64,000 bases of DNA from Asterias amurensis (lineage: Eukaryota; Echinodermata; Asteroidea; Forcipulatida; Asteriidae), in NCBI RefSeq assembly GCF_032118995.1, contig NC_092659.1:9341177-9405176 (forward strand), given 5' to 3'. Numbering within the stretch: position 1 is the first letter of the stretch; each line of letters begins with the position of its first letter. The notes beneath the pieces are model-generated. The model saw only the letters and a list, made by a program, of their open reading frames with translations. It was not told where the DNA came from and made no database searches. Positions 1 through 10,627 of the stretch are shown one piece after another. Position numbers and translations under genes: made by a program.

Positions 1-15
1 TTTTATATCACGCAG

Positions 16-1190
16 AACTGTTGCGAATATTCTCCTGGTCTGTGTATGTTTCTTGTCCGGTTCAGCAGTACCTCTGGCCGGTTCCGAACTAATAATGCTC
101 TTTGGTGTTCCGGTACTCCGGGGCTACTTCTGCTATTTTCCCGTTGCGATAGGCATCGTTGCCTGCCCGCTAACGTTTCTGAAGACACCCAAAGATATTT
201 GGTGAGTGAAATATTTGAATGTAATGCAATTTTTACTATTTTTTACTCTTCCACGATGTTCCGTCTGGGTTCTTTTACGTGTCGAAGAACAGAACAATAA
301 TTACAGTCACAGGTTCAGTAGGTTGCTCAAGGACAAATATGGCACGACGGTGACTCGAACCCACACGCTGCTTACCAGAAAGACCATTTACTCTGCCTAA
401 GAATTAAGTTAAAATTCCATTTTCTCACACTTTATAAGAGAATACGCAAGAGTAACATAATTCAAAGTTAGAGTGGCCGGGGCAAGTTCGTTTACCCGCC
501 GAGTTTTTAACAACATAGACCAGTCCGCTGTCCGAAGAAATTCCCCTGTGTCTCGTGCACAAAATGAACCTTATGTCCTGTATCAATTAACACGTAAACC
601 CCACCCGTGCAAATATTCACCTGTATGCCCCTAGAATGGTGAAACACAATCTCTAGACCATATGGAAGACTGTGTGATTGCTACAGTTAGTTTATTCCTC
701 AGTGACTAGAAATATTGTCGTCACAATTTCATGATTTGTGTAATTCATAATCACAGACGTTAAACTAATGTTTGTATGGGAGCGATTGGCTGTTTGCCGA
801 GTTCCCTTGATGGGAAAATCATTCAACAACAAACAACAAACAGTATTATGACTAGTATCTTAAGATCAGCATTGCCAGTTGTCAAATAATTGACTATTGT
901 GCACTTGAGGGTTGAGAAATGTCTTGTTCTTCTTCATCCATGATCAACATCCAACATACATCTTCAACTTCCCAATGGCCTACGCACGAATACCCGCTAT
1001 GGTGATAGCGCATTCACAGTGGCTGCAACAACTTGCTGGAACAAGCTTCCTCTTCCCATCCGTGACAAGCTTCCTCTTCCCATCCGTGACACATCCTCGA
1101 TCAACTCATTCAAGACTCAGCTAAAAACACATCTTTTCAGACAATGTTAAAGCGCTTTGAAACGCCTGGGGGAAGCGCTATACAAATGTA

Positions 1191-1244
<54 letters not shown>

Positions 1245-4200
1245 TTATTATTATTATTATTATTATTATTGTTATTGTTATTGTTATTGTTATTGTTATT
1301 GTTATTGTTATTGTTATTGTTATTGTTATTGTTATTGTTATTGTTATTGTTATTGTTATTGTTATTGTTATTGTTATTGTTATTGTTATTGTTATTGTTA
1401 TTGTTATTGTTATTGTTATTGTTATTGTTATTGTTCTTGTTCTTGTTCTTGTTCTTGTTCTTGTTCTTGTTCTTGTTCTTGTTCTTGTTCTTGTTCTTGT
1501 TCTTGTTCTTGTTCTTGTTCTTGTTCTTGTTCTTGTTCTTGTTCTTGTTCTTGTTCTTGTTCTTGTTCTTGTTCTTGTTCTTGTTCTTGTTCTTGTTCTT
1601 GTTCTTGTTCTTGTTCTTGTTCTTGTTCTTGTTCTTGTTCTTGTTCTTGTTCTTGTTCTTGTTCTTGTTCTTGTTCTTGTTCTTGTTCTTGTTCTTGTTC
1701 TTGTTCTTGTTCTTGTTCTTGTTCTTGTTCTTGTTCTTGTTCTTGTTCTTGTTCTTGTTCTTGTTCTTGTTCTTGTTCTTGTTCTTGTTCTTGTTCTTGT
1801 TCTTGTTCTTGTTCTTGTTCTTGTTCTTGTTCTTGTTCTTGTTCTTGTTCTTGTTCTTGTTCTTGTTCTTGTTCTTGTTCTTGTTCTTGTTCTTGTTCTT
1901 GTTCTTGTTCTTGTTCTTGTTCTTGTTCTTGTTCTTGTTCTTGTTCTCGTTCTCGTTCTCGTTCTCGTTCTCGTTCTCGTTCTCGTTCTCGTTCTCGTTC
2001 TCGTTCTCGTTCTCGTTCTTGTTCTTGTTCTTGTTCTTGTTCTTGTTCTTGTTCTTGTTCTTGTTCTTGTTCTTGTTCTTGTTCTTGTTCTTGTTCTTGT
2101 TCTTGTTCTTGTTCTTGTTCTTGTTCTTGTTCTTGTTCTTGTTCTTGTTCTTGTTCTTATTGTTATTGTTCTTATTGTTATTGTTCTTATTGTTATTGTT
2201 ATTGTTATTATTATTATTATCTTCTATTACAGGCTGGTTTCGTTGCTGTCCTTTTCATGTAACATTGCTGCAGCCACGGTCGTTCTCTTTGGGATGATTT
2301 TATCGAATGATGGGGAATCGAGCAGTGCAACCAACGATGACACTCCGGATGACGAGACCCCTCTTTTCCATCTTGCAGAAATTATTGGGGTACTGATATA
2401 TATAACCGGTGTCCACTACATATTCCCAACGATACAACAGGACATGAAAGAACCGTCGGATGGTGGGAAGGTTGTTCTTATATCGGCTTGCGGTAAGTCG
2501 TACTGTGCTTTGTTTCATCAACATGTATATGTAGAGATATATCAAAGTATAAAAAGGAGGAGGCTGGTTTTGTGTTGTGAAAAAACGTATCCAAACCCTT
2601 CAAGCAACACTGGTAATAATCATCGTTGGTAGTACTTAAAATTTCTCCTGAAGATTCCTGGATAATTTAGCGACCTACATCCCAGCCATATCTTGTTACC
2701 ACCCCCACCTCCCCCGCCCCATTGCCTCCTTTTAATGTTGGCTCTCATTGCGTGGTCTGCGCTGCCTTCAACATTGAGTTTGGGAAGCGTGAGAGAATGT
2801 TTTTAATGATGCGAATTGGTGGTCCAAGCATTTTGACCGGGAGTGTAGTGTTTTGACGGTCTCCAAATTTGAGTAACTATACAAATTAATATAAAAATGA
2901 ATAGCAGACATGCGGGACAATCAGACAAACATGTTTAAAATCTTTGTGTGTTGGCTCTAAACGGTTTGGTCTCGACGTTTTGAACAGTAAACTCTGCTCG
3001 TCTCCAAATGTCTTTAATTTCATTTTTGTATAATTCCTGCAGTAAACACGGTCGCATTCTTGCCTATTATCATTACGGTTTTCATTATCTACGGGTCGCT
3101 TGGAAGCGCAACCGGGAATGCCTCTGCTCTGACGTTGCTCCCAGATGGTGCCTTCAAGACCATTGGCTCGTCATTGATCATGGTGCATCTTCTACAGGTT
3201 ATACTTTTCTGCAACAATCCCTTGTATCAGTTCCTAGAGGAAAAACTTGAGATACCATCGGGTGGTAAGTTGTGACCTTTCTTAGCATTTAAGTAAAGCA
3301 AAAAAAAAACATTTTAAGTAAGATTAAAGATGCTATGTCAGATTTTTGGCCGATTTGACCCAAAAATTTTGATTTAAAATTCAACAGGTATTTTGATGGG
3401 GGTCGAGAAAGTTACAAGCTTTCATTTGAGCCATTGTTCGAAAAAGTCCGCCAATTATTAGTAGCAGTGAAATAAAGTGCTCAAAATTAGATTTTGTCGG
3501 GATCCCGACAATGTATCACGTGACCAATTCTTATGTGTTTTATAAGAAACGTTATAAATTTTTGTCATGGTTCCTGACCATAAAAAGTAAAAGTTTACTT
3601 TTTGTCGTTAGAGCGGGTGATACTCTTTGAAATACCATTCACTCAAAAAAATCTATTTTTTAATGTTTTGGGCCAAAAATCTGATAAGCATCTTTAAACA
3701 AAATGTTAGAAATACGAGTGTGGTTTTGATAAGCAGAAGCTTGTAAAAAAACAGCCAGACAGAGACAAAGAAACAAAACAGACAGACATACATGTAAACA
3801 GTAGGACAGAGGAACATAATACACTATAATTACCGCCTACCACCCATGCTCCAAGCTCATTAATGCAACATGTTCATGTCCAAGCTCATGTTCATTTCTT
3901 ACTTTATCAACGGACAGATTTCAGCTGGAAACGACTAGTTCTACGCCCCTTAGTTATACTCCTCCAGATTTTCTTGCAAGAAACGGTGCCTCAAGTAAAC
4001 CTGTATTTTGCAATAGTTGGAGGTTGTTTCTTACCTCCTGTTGGGTTTTTCCTACCAGCATTGTGCTATACACGCCTCCAGCGATTACAGCTTCAAGAAA
4101 ACGGGATCAGTAAAACACCGTAAGTGGCATATGTCAATGGGTGAATTTCAAACGCTAGGTGGCAGCAGACATACCAGGTACACGTTCATTGTTTGCGTAA

Positions 4201-5787
4201 TTCTGCGCATGTGCACATTACCGGAAACTGTGGAATTTACCTGGAAAGTCTGCTGCCACCAATCGTCTCTAAAGTCCCGCATTTTTTTTATTTTTAAGTT
4301 AAAAAACATTACAAGCCTTTTATAACTCTTGAACCCGTTCGCTCGGCCCCAGCAGCCAGTCTATCCAGGACCGCTGGGATGGGCTAATCGCTTGCACAGA
4401 TTCTTGTTCAGGAAGTACGTCATGCGTACAGTGCATAGAAATATGGTGCAGTGTGAGTGTGATGCATGATGGGACTGCGCATTATTAAACCAATGACAGT
4501 GCATGATACGTTTGCCCATCCCAGTGCCTTTGGTTAAAGCAAGGCGCTGGGGACGAGCGAATTGAACCCGAGGCTCTGTCAAAAGACTTTCGCCGCTTTC
4601 ACTTTTAAAATACAGTGCATTTAAGTCTGTTCGGGTGGTCCCAATGTAAATCCCATAGACATGATCACAAAACACACTCGGTACGCGCATGTAGGTGTTG
4701 AATGGAGGTGCATGCTGGTCTAGCTAGCGCTCAAGTTTGATCCCTAACTAGACCAGCATGCACCTCATTCTATGTTCGTGTACAAACAGATGTTTCGCAG
4801 AGTCGCGGATGCGAATACGCATACAGATGTCGAACCGTACGCGTTCGCGTCAAGTGAGCTGTGTAGTTGTTTCGCAAAATTCTAACGAATACCCTCAACT
4901 TGAGGCTCAAGAGGGCGCTATTAACCAAATGTACAGTACATAAACAAACCACAGGCTAAACTGACATCCGTCGCCTAACTTTTTAGTCAATTTCTCTTTT
5001 TCTGAAGCATGGTCAAATGTCCAACTACATCCATGTATGATACCTCTAATAGACATGGTGAAAACCTGGTGCATTAAAAAATAACGATCCGCTACAAAAA
5101 CATGAACAAAATATACTCGTTGTTTACTTACGTGTATGGCGACAGATTCCCGTTTTGAGCGACTATTCTTACTTGTGTACAACGGTTATACGTCACATGG
5201 ACCTCAAAAAGTGATGACGTATTATGACGTATCCGTTCACGTAAGAGTATAGGTGACTTTGCGAAACCTCTCTATCATTATACGAAAACCTATACGTGTT
5301 TCAATTGGTGTGTACAAAGTATGTATCTTTTGTATAGACTCCTTTGTATCATGTTGCTCTTCTATTCTAAGGCATTTTGTTAGGCCTATGCTTCTTTTTA
5401 TCTTTGGGTTATTTTTGGTATGACTAAGCCCTGATTTGCCTAATATATTTACATGCTTTTTCAAGGATCTGGGAGGGAGAAATTATACGTTTTTAGGCGA
5501 CAGTTGGCCGATTCCTAATTTATTTAACCATTTATGCTCGATCTTATGTGCATCCCTCCAATACATTTTAATGTTTGAACCTTATACTTCTTTCCATGGA
5601 AGAAACATTTTTGTTTTTATCTTTTAGGAAACTCTTTTTACTGGAAACAGTCGTCTGCTGGTTGATCATGGGGCTCACACCGCTTATTATGGCCACCGTC
5701 CTGTACGTGACGGTGTCTGAGATGGTAGCTGGACGGACTGTGTTTACCGTGCCATGCTATGTTAACGCAACACTAGCTCACCCATAA
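16..5787 (+). CDS. Amino-acid transporter (Aa_trans, SLC32/36/38-like), 3' part, five exons
   Basis: Exons 16-201, 2233-2492, 3043-3264, 3918-4119 and 5628-5787 join in one frame with AG/GT borders and agreeing phases, giving 342 residues ending in TAA at 5785-5787. The 5' exons lie left of the window. Family signs: a TPKDIW element at the end of the first exon, the hallmark GVHYIFPTIQQDMKEPS followed by a hydrophobic helix, and a late FSWKRLVLRPLVILLQ helix pair with ETVP. These match the amino-acid/auxin permease superfamily (multi-pass, proton- or sodium-coupled amino-acid transport at plasma, lysosomal or vesicle membranes). About eight hydrophobic stretches are visible in this part. Substrate cannot be told. 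The extracellular loop after the second exon's first helix is acidic and serine-rich. The exact subfamily is not resolved. Confidence 0.85.
230..400 (-). repeat. tRNA-derived SINE fragment
   Basis: Read on the minus strand, a B-box-like GGGTTCGAGTC lies near 350-360, followed by a body ending in ACGTAAAAGAACCCAGACGG. The same body motif (ACGTAAAAGAGCCCAG) occurs in the SINE at 17.5 kb. It lies in an intron of the transporter gene. Confidence 0.5.
401..911. other. Intron sequence, nothing recognised
   Basis: AT-rich intronic DNA between the first and second visible exons of the transporter. No coding, RNA or clear repeat signal was found. Confidence 0.5.
930..1200 (+). mobile_element. LINE (CR1/L2/Jockey-like) 3' end fragment
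   Basis: Translation near 995-1147 gives the typical end of a LINE reverse-transcriptase ORF: FTVAATTCWNKLPLPIRD, then SFKTQLKTHLFRQC and a stop. A 24-bp direct duplication makes KLPLPIRD appear twice. The following 3' UTR has a small AAGCGC.../...GCGCTAT pairing and runs into an ATT repeat tail. Only the last about 60 codons remain. A second copy lies at 23.2 kb. Confidence 0.75.
1195..2222 (+). repeat. Compound microsatellite: (TTA)n, (TTATTG)n, (TTCTTG)n, (TTCTCG)n, (TTCTTG)n
   Basis: A continuous array of about 1 kb. Blocks: TTA to about 1268, TTATTG to about 1433, TTCTTG to about 1943, TTCTCG to about 2018, TTCTTG to about 2157, then mixed TTATTG/TTA. It begins at the tail of the LINE fragment and ends about 10 bp before the splice acceptor at 2232. 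The long leucine/valine/phenylalanine ORFs through it are artefacts of the repeat. Confidence 0.97.
3323..3698. mobile_element. Non-autonomous DNA transposon (MITE) in transporter intron
   Basis: Terminal inverted repeats TTAAAGATGCTATGTCAGAT... (left) and the complement of ...ATCTGATAAGCATCTTTAAA (right), about 27 bp each with one small difference. The body (about 376 bp) contains an internal palindrome GTCGGGATCCCGAC. No ORF. Confidence 0.8.
4130..4285. repeat. Short fold-back element carrying CTCF-like core motifs
   Basis: GCTAGGTGGCAGCAGAC at about 4154-4170 and its near complement GTCTGCTGCCACC at 4248-4260 face each other, each followed inward by CCAGGTA. Related starts occur at 5810 and 35680. 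No coding content. Confidence 0.6.
4700..4770. repeat. Perfect-arm hairpin palindrome
   Basis: Arms 4700-4723 and 4748-4770 (GGTGCATGCTGGTCTAG core) are complementary around a 24-base loop. Likely the end or core of a fold-back transposon. Confidence 0.7.
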
Positions 5788-5809
5788 CTCAAGAAAAGTC
5801 CATAGATCG

Positions 5810-5926
5810 AATGGGAGACTTTGGAACGCTAGGTGGCAGCAGACTTATTATGGCCACCGTCATGTTCGTCATGGTGTCTGATATGGTAGCTGGACGGACT
5901 GTGTATACCGTGCCATGCTATGCATT
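5810..5926 (+). pseudogene. Partial duplicate of the transporter's last exon
   Basis: Bases 5845-5925 repeat the last exon from CTTATTATGGCCACCGTC to CCGTGCCATGCTATG with about seven differences. They start immediately after a GCTAGGTGGCAGCAGAC motif. The copy lies in the 3' flank of the gene, has no own acceptor and is probably untranslated. Confidence 0.8.
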
Positions 5927-6179
5927 AAAGGGTTTTCACCAGTTTTGTTTTCAACTTCACATTTGCCAATCATACATTTATGGTATATTATAGTATGGAT
6001 GGGGTAGACTTATTGAAACCCGGTAAGTCTTTGCTTGATTTGGGAATGCCATACAGGACAAGAAAGACAACCGACACAAAAGACATCTTTACTAGAACGA
6101 CAATGTTGGAGTTTCCCAGGTGTATACCAAACCTTAAGTAAAACCTCTATGACTTCTTCTTCTTATTCTTCTTCCTTTC

Positions 6180-6285
6180 TAGGCCTTCATAATTGAAGAT
6201 AGTCGCACTGCTAGACACATCGGGCGAACCCCTTCTCTTTGCGATTAGCGTGTACTGGGGTCTTTTACGTGTATTGATGGTGCGT
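6180..6285. repeat. SINE fragment
   Basis: Contains CGAACCCCTTCTCTTTGCGA and GGGTCTTTTACGTG, the complement of motifs in the SINE at 17.5 kb. Degraded. Confidence 0.4.
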
Positions 6286-6321
6286 TCTTATAGTGGAGGA
6301 AAACACTTTTTTATATCCTAA

Positions 6322-6466
6322 GGGTGTTTTTTTCTTTCATTATTATCTCGCAACTTCGACGACCAAATGAGTTCAAATTTGTACATGTTTGTTTTCTATG
6401 CATATGTTGGGATACACCAAGTGAGGAGCAAGGTCTTTGACAATTACCAATAGTATTCAGTGTCTA
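6322..6466 (+). repeat. Family-1 MITE (AGTGGACACTATTGG), 3' fragment
   Basis: Right-hand part of the commonest repeat in the window, from GGGTGTTTTTTTC to TTACCAATAGTATTCAGTGTC. Confidence 0.75.
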
Positions 6467-6756
6467 TACGTATAATATACTACGTAGGCGATAGCTTATC
6501 TTTTACGTACACGATAACTTATCTTAGACGTAAACGCTAAGTAAACTTAACGTGTACGTAAGTTTTCATGTGGCAGCGATACGCTTCCGTAGCCTTCTGT
6601 TCCTGTTTTCCGGGCCGCAATTATTGGCTTCAAATTGCTGTATGCGATCTCACAAAATAGATAATAGCTTTAAAAAAGATCTACCCAAAGTTAGTGCAGC
6701 TTCGGAATGAAGAAATGTGTGTGAATTGTTCTGAAAGCCAGTGAAAGGTTAAACAG

Positions 6757-7243
6757 CCAATAAAGGATGATCTCAATATTTCAACTTTTACCTTTTTATG
6801 GCCAAATAGACATCGTAGATACCGGTTAATAACCATTTTACTCTCAAAATTTGCATTTAGTAATAAACAACTCGAGTCAAAAATGCACCCGGCCGCGCGG
6901 CTTTTTCAGCCGAGAGTCAAAACGGCTTATCTATTACAATGACCCCTTGACGCCAGTGACGATTTTCCCCTAATTGGATTTGAACACAGTTCTCCAGCTT
7001 TGGCAAACTGAGGGCGTTATTTTCCACATCAAATAGCCGCCACTGACGTCACGATTCCTTTGTCGCGCGGGTATGCTTGACCCCGCGTTTTTGAGAAATT
7101 TGGCTAGGAGCGTTCTGGAGAAAAAAAAATTACCATGTTTTAACGTGAGGTAAGAGACTCGTTATATTTTTTTTTATGTTTCCTATGGACTGCAGCTATT
7201 AGAAAACTGTAATATCTATATATTTGAGATCATCCTTTATTGA
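6757..7243. mobile_element. MITE of about 490 bp
   Basis: Terminal inverted repeats CAATAAAGGATGATCTCAA (left) and its complement ending in CATCCTTTATTG (right). GC-rich inner block near 6890-7085 (CCGGCCGCGCGG, GCGCGGGTATGC). No ORF. Confidence 0.75.
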
Positions 7244-7743
7244 AAGTCAGTCAAGTGTTTTGTTAAACCCTATTAACCAAAATGCCCCTTTCTAACCATG
7301 TACATAAACAATGAAATAAATTTGTAATGAGCTATAATTTTCGCAGGAAGTGCTTTTTCATAAACATTGTAAAAGTTTGTCTTTGATGCACCTTGAATTA
7401 ATTATGGTAACTTAAATAAATTTACGTCATAATATTGTGGCTCGTACTACGAAGTGACCTATTTGTAAAAGATCATACTGTTTTTGTGCAAATTTTGTTG
7501 CAAGAGTCGAGCACAACAATGGTTTGTGCGCATCTTCCATTCGTAAAAAGGGGTGTTCAACATTGTTGTAAATTTTGTTCTACTCTCAGATTTTGTTACA
7601 GGTGCAGTCAAGCCATCTTGTATGGCTAAGTGGGGGAGGAGCAAGTCTAGGGAAGAATTCGTGCTTTGTTAAATCAATCATTCAGTGATTCCTGCGCGCA
7701 ATTGCTCGAATGTGGGCTTACTATACCCAGTAGTTATAGCACT

Positions 7744-7880
7744 GTTAAAGCCTTTATACACTTTCGGAACAGGAAGAAAAAAAATCACAGATTTACAAAT
7801 AACTTTAAAGGGTTTACAGAAGGTAATGGTAAAAGACTTCTCTTGAAATATTATTTCTTGAAATTCCATGTACATGAGCC
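7744..7880 (+). repeat. Family-2 MITE (AAAGCCATTGGACACTTTCGG) fragment
   Basis: Starts GTTAAAGCCTTTATACACTTTCGG and continues into the GGGTTTACAGAAGGTAATGG block seen in full copies. Truncated on the right. Confidence 0.6.
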
Positions 7881-8538
7881 ACATGACTTAATTCACTGAT
7901 GGGATACATTCGAAAAACTAAAAACTGTTTATGTTTACTCGGTAAGTGTTTAAAATGGACCTTTGCTCAGTTTGACATTTCTTGAATTTGGATGTAAATG
8001 CCCAACGCTCTTTAATATATAGAGCTAGACCAGAAGAGAAAATGCAATGGAGAGGTTTTAGCTTTATGTAGGTCTATGAGAACCAGCTGTGTGTTTTGGA
8101 GCGATAAGGGCAGGGTACTACAGCATTCCCGGTAAGACATACACCTAATTGATGAATTAGAATACCTGAAATGGTGCCTCAATCAGTTTACGTGTATCAC
8201 TAAGTAATATCTAAGAGTGCATTGTTTTCTTTCCATTACTTCAGACACCAATATAGCAAATATGAATCAGGTGAAGGCAAATTGATAACATAAAAAATAC
8301 AATATTAAAATGCAACAACAAGTGGCATCTTGCGCGAAGTTTAAATGTTCACGGCGAGCAAATGTTTTACCACAATTTTCCATGAGGCAGCAAAGGCAGA
8401 ATTTATCGATATAATACTGACAAGTAAAAAAAACTACAGTTTGCTCAGTAAAAATGTCCCCCAATTGTCGAAGTCAAGGTATTTGAACTGTCTGTAGTTA
8501 TGACAGGTTTGTTCTCCGCTTTCAATGTAGTCGAAAAG
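7881..8538. other. Intergenic, nothing recognised
   Basis: AT-rich spacer between the 7.7-kb MITE fragment and the lectin remnants. Short ORFs here show no family resemblance. Confidence 0.4.
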
Positions 8539-8815
8539 TTAGACGTTTGTATCGACTAACAGAGTTTGGCGATCTTGAAAGTTCCGATATTGCTCCAGAT
8601 TCAGAACATGGTTACAGAAAATTTTCTTTTGAAAGTTTGAAAAGTTTCTTTTGAATGAGAGACAGTCTTGGCGCTCCAAACATCGTCGTCTGCAGACGGC
8701 TACTGTGTCTGTTTGATTTTGTCCAGGGTGTGGCCGAAGAGACAGCGAGATAGTTGATTTAACCACATCTTGCTTGACGTATCGCTCACAGACGATGTAC
8801 TGGTTAAGTTATTTG
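8539..8815 (-). pseudogene. Lectin C-terminus plus PAN/apple-like segment, detached copy
   Basis: On the minus strand an open frame runs from a CTLD end (QYIVCERY) through a linker into TDTVAVCRRRCLERQDCLSF, the cysteine pattern of a PAN/apple-like domain. It stops at 8539. It lacks a start, signal peptide and the rest of the CTLD, so it is taken as a detached remnant or an alternative 3' exon of the 9.2-kb lectin. It is the only copy in which CTLD end and PAN segment are in frame without a stop, so it probably shows the ancestral junction. Confidence 0.55.
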
Positions 8816-9200
8816 TTATTCACGTTTGAAATCAGAATAGTGGCAGCTAACTCCGATTGTTATTGAATGAGAGACATTGTCGGCGCTCCATACATCGTTG
8901 TCTGCAGGCTACTACTGTGTCCATAGGATAGTTGTCCAGGTTGTACGAAGAGACAGCGATATAGTTGATAAACCACATCTGGCTTGACGGGGACGCTCAC
9001 AGACGATGTACTGGTTAAGTTAGTTTTTAGTCACGTTTGAAATAAGAATAGTAGCAGCTTACTCCGATTGTAATTGAATGGGACACAGTCTGCGCTCCAT
9101 CCGATTGATATTTGTCCAGGGTGTGGCCGAAGAGACAGCGAGATAGTTTATTTAACCACATCTTGCTTGACGGGGACGCTCACAGACGATGTACTGGGAG
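8651..9200 (-). repeat. 211-bp tandem repeat of the CTLD/PAN junction (2.6 copies)
   Basis: TTGAATGAGAGACA-type starts at 8651, 8863 and 9074 give a 211-212 bp period. Each unit holds the end of the lectin domain (complement of GAGCGTCCCC), the linker and the beginning of the PAN-like segment. Copies 2 and 3 are diverged and carry small indels. Confidence 0.85.
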
Positions 9201-9676
9201 AATTCGTTATGCAGATCGCGCCAACGGCCAAGACTGTCTGTGTTGCCCTTGGTTATCATCATGGCATAATCCTGATCAGAAGAGCGCGTATCATCATCCG
9301 GTTGATCATAATCCCACTTCCGATATTCAGTCGGATTTCCATTCTCGTAGCAGTTCCAATCGCCTTCAACTTGTTCATCATTACAATTGATCCAAACACC
9401 AATTAGATCGTCGTGGAGCTGAAATGAATTAAGTATGAATCTGGTTTCCCAATCTGAGCTTGGGACCATTATATATGCGTTGTGAAGGTTACACTGCGTC
9501 ACGGCAGCGGACCAGTGGCCCTCCATGGATCCATCTAGACCCAAGTAGCAAGAATCACCATAAGGCACCCATCTATAAGGGCACCCTCTTGCAGCAAAGA
9601 CACCTTTGATCACCATGCTGATGACAGACAGTGACACCAAATTGTAACAAATCTTTTCAATAACTCGATAGGCCAT
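9152..9676 (-). CDS. Secreted C-type lectin, single CTLD (QPD type)
   Basis: 174 residues in one exon. The ATG at 9674-9676 is preferred over the upstream one at 9937 because a TATA box (TATATAAA, 9853-9860) lies between them and because a signal peptide (MAYRVIEK... to GVFA) follows directly. The mature part starts ARGCPYRWVPYGDSCYLG and shows the CTLD pattern: paired N-terminal Cys, a conserved Trp-rich core (GVWINCND), KWDYDQPDDD, WRD and final VCERPRQ. QPD at the sugar-selecting site predicts galactose-type specificity by family rule. The usual Cys after the QPD loop and the one before the last strand are not in their normal places (DYAMM, LHN), so the second disulphide may differ. About 82 residues of N-terminal extension in the longest frame are regarded as untranslated. 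Confidence 0.85.
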   Translation of the reverse strand: MAYRVIEKICYNLVSLSVISMVIKGVFAARGCPYRWVPYGDSCYLGLDGSMEGHWSAAVTQCNLHNAYIMVPSSDWETRFILNSFQLHDDLIGVWINCNDEQVEGDWNCYENGNPTEYRKWDYDQPDDDTRSSDQDYAMMITKGNTDSLGRWRDLHNEFSQYIVCERPRQARCG

Positions 9677-9852
9677 TTCGTGACACACCTGGCTCGGTAT
9701 CTGTTTACCCGTCACTTGCTCACTTTGACTGCGTTGATATCTTTTAAGTTTTAAGGTGTGTGAAAAAGACACGAGTTTAAAGTAGAATTGTTGACACGAA
9801 TCAGCAAGGCGATTGGTCTTGTTAATAGATCTTCTGCTGTTCTCTCCTCGGT

Positions 9853-9860
9853 TTATATAT
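9853..9860 (-). promoter_or_regulatory. TATA box of the minus-strand lectin
   Basis: TATATAAA read on the minus strand, about 177 bp upstream of the chosen ATG. This places a likely transcription start near 9825 and a 5' UTR of about 150 nt. Confidence 0.55.
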
Positions 9861-10027
9861 CCCCCATTTGTCACCGAAACGGCGGCGTCAGACGGAGATA
9901 AATAAACTTGATGATACTGTGTAAAAAACGTGCGCAAAATAACACAGTGGATCCCTATGGAATTGCTCTGTTATAAGAACTGACCGAGGGTCGTTAGGCA
10001 GCTTCGAGCAAGTTCAACTGCGCATAT

Positions 10028-10345
10028 TTAGTCGACCCGTGATTGACCACTGACCAGCAACGTACATGCGCAATCGACGCACTCAATCGAACGACTCGTT
10101 TGGTTTGTTGTGCAATGGTCGTCTCTACTACTAGGGCGTTGGTTGTGGCAGAGACAGTGAATTTGTAATAGTTTGAAATAAACCCGCACTTCAAGCACTA
10201 CGAGTGAAGGGAAAACTTCGGGCACGTGGACGCAACCAACATTCTGAAAACACGTGAGAATTGCACTGACTGTTGTCGCTAGCATAAAACATTGAATAAC
10301 GGCTGATATCAAAAACAGAGGTGAACTCTTCTTGAACAAAACCAA
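10028..10345 (-). CDS. Possible secreted-protein first exon, unrecognised
   Basis: Frame begins MVLFKKSSPLFLISAVIQCF and continues to TTVSA, a good signal peptide, then a short Cys-containing stretch (TCFQNVGCVHVP). The remainder has no recognisable family and may be intronic. It could be the first exon of another lectin-cluster gene on the minus strand, or a chance ORF. No downstream exon was identified. Confidence 0.25.
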   Translation of the reverse strand: MVLFKKSSPLFLISAVIQCFMLATTVSAILTCFQNVGCVHVPEVFPSLVVLEVRVYFKLLQIHCLCHNQRPSSRDDHCTTNQTSRSIECVDCACTLLVSGQSRVD

Positions 10346-10385
10346 ATAAGTACTTTTCAGTGAGAGCTAATGATAAGTGTGTTCA

Positions 10386-10627
10386 TTGGGTGCGTTCGTT
10401 TAGCTTCCCTGGGTCGACCCGGTCTGCCCCGGTACGTTCGAATAGTTTTGATGGGGCTCACCCGGGTCGCCCCCAGTGCCCTGCTTGTGGAGTGGGTCAC
10501 TTGGGGGGGGGATCTGAGGTGCATGCCGTCACAACAAGAGAGTGTGATCGTTCGATTAGAAATTGTCAGGGGCTCACCCAGTGAGCACTGCGGGGTCGAC
10601 CCAGGGAAGCTTATCGAACACACCCAT
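10386..10627. mobile_element. GC-rich MITE with GGGTGYGTTCG termini
   Basis: Left end GGGTGCGTTCGTTTAGCTTC with CCTGGGTCGACCC pairs with the right end (complement GGGTGTGTTCGATAAGCTTC). About 240 bp, much richer in GC than its surroundings. The ORFs on both strands are by-products. Ends like these are typical of hAT-derived MITEs. Confidence 0.75.

Noticed and set aside
1157-2632. Long plus-strand ORF (491 codons) rich in Leu/Val
   Set aside because: It is the translation of the TTATTG/TTCTTG array. Only its end (2233-2492) is real coding sequence, as a transporter exon.
9677-9937. Upstream ATG extending the minus-strand lectin to 261 residues
   Set aside because: A TATA box lies at 9853-9860, inside the extension, and the extension has no signal peptide or similarity. 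The ATG at 9676 is followed directly by a signal peptide.
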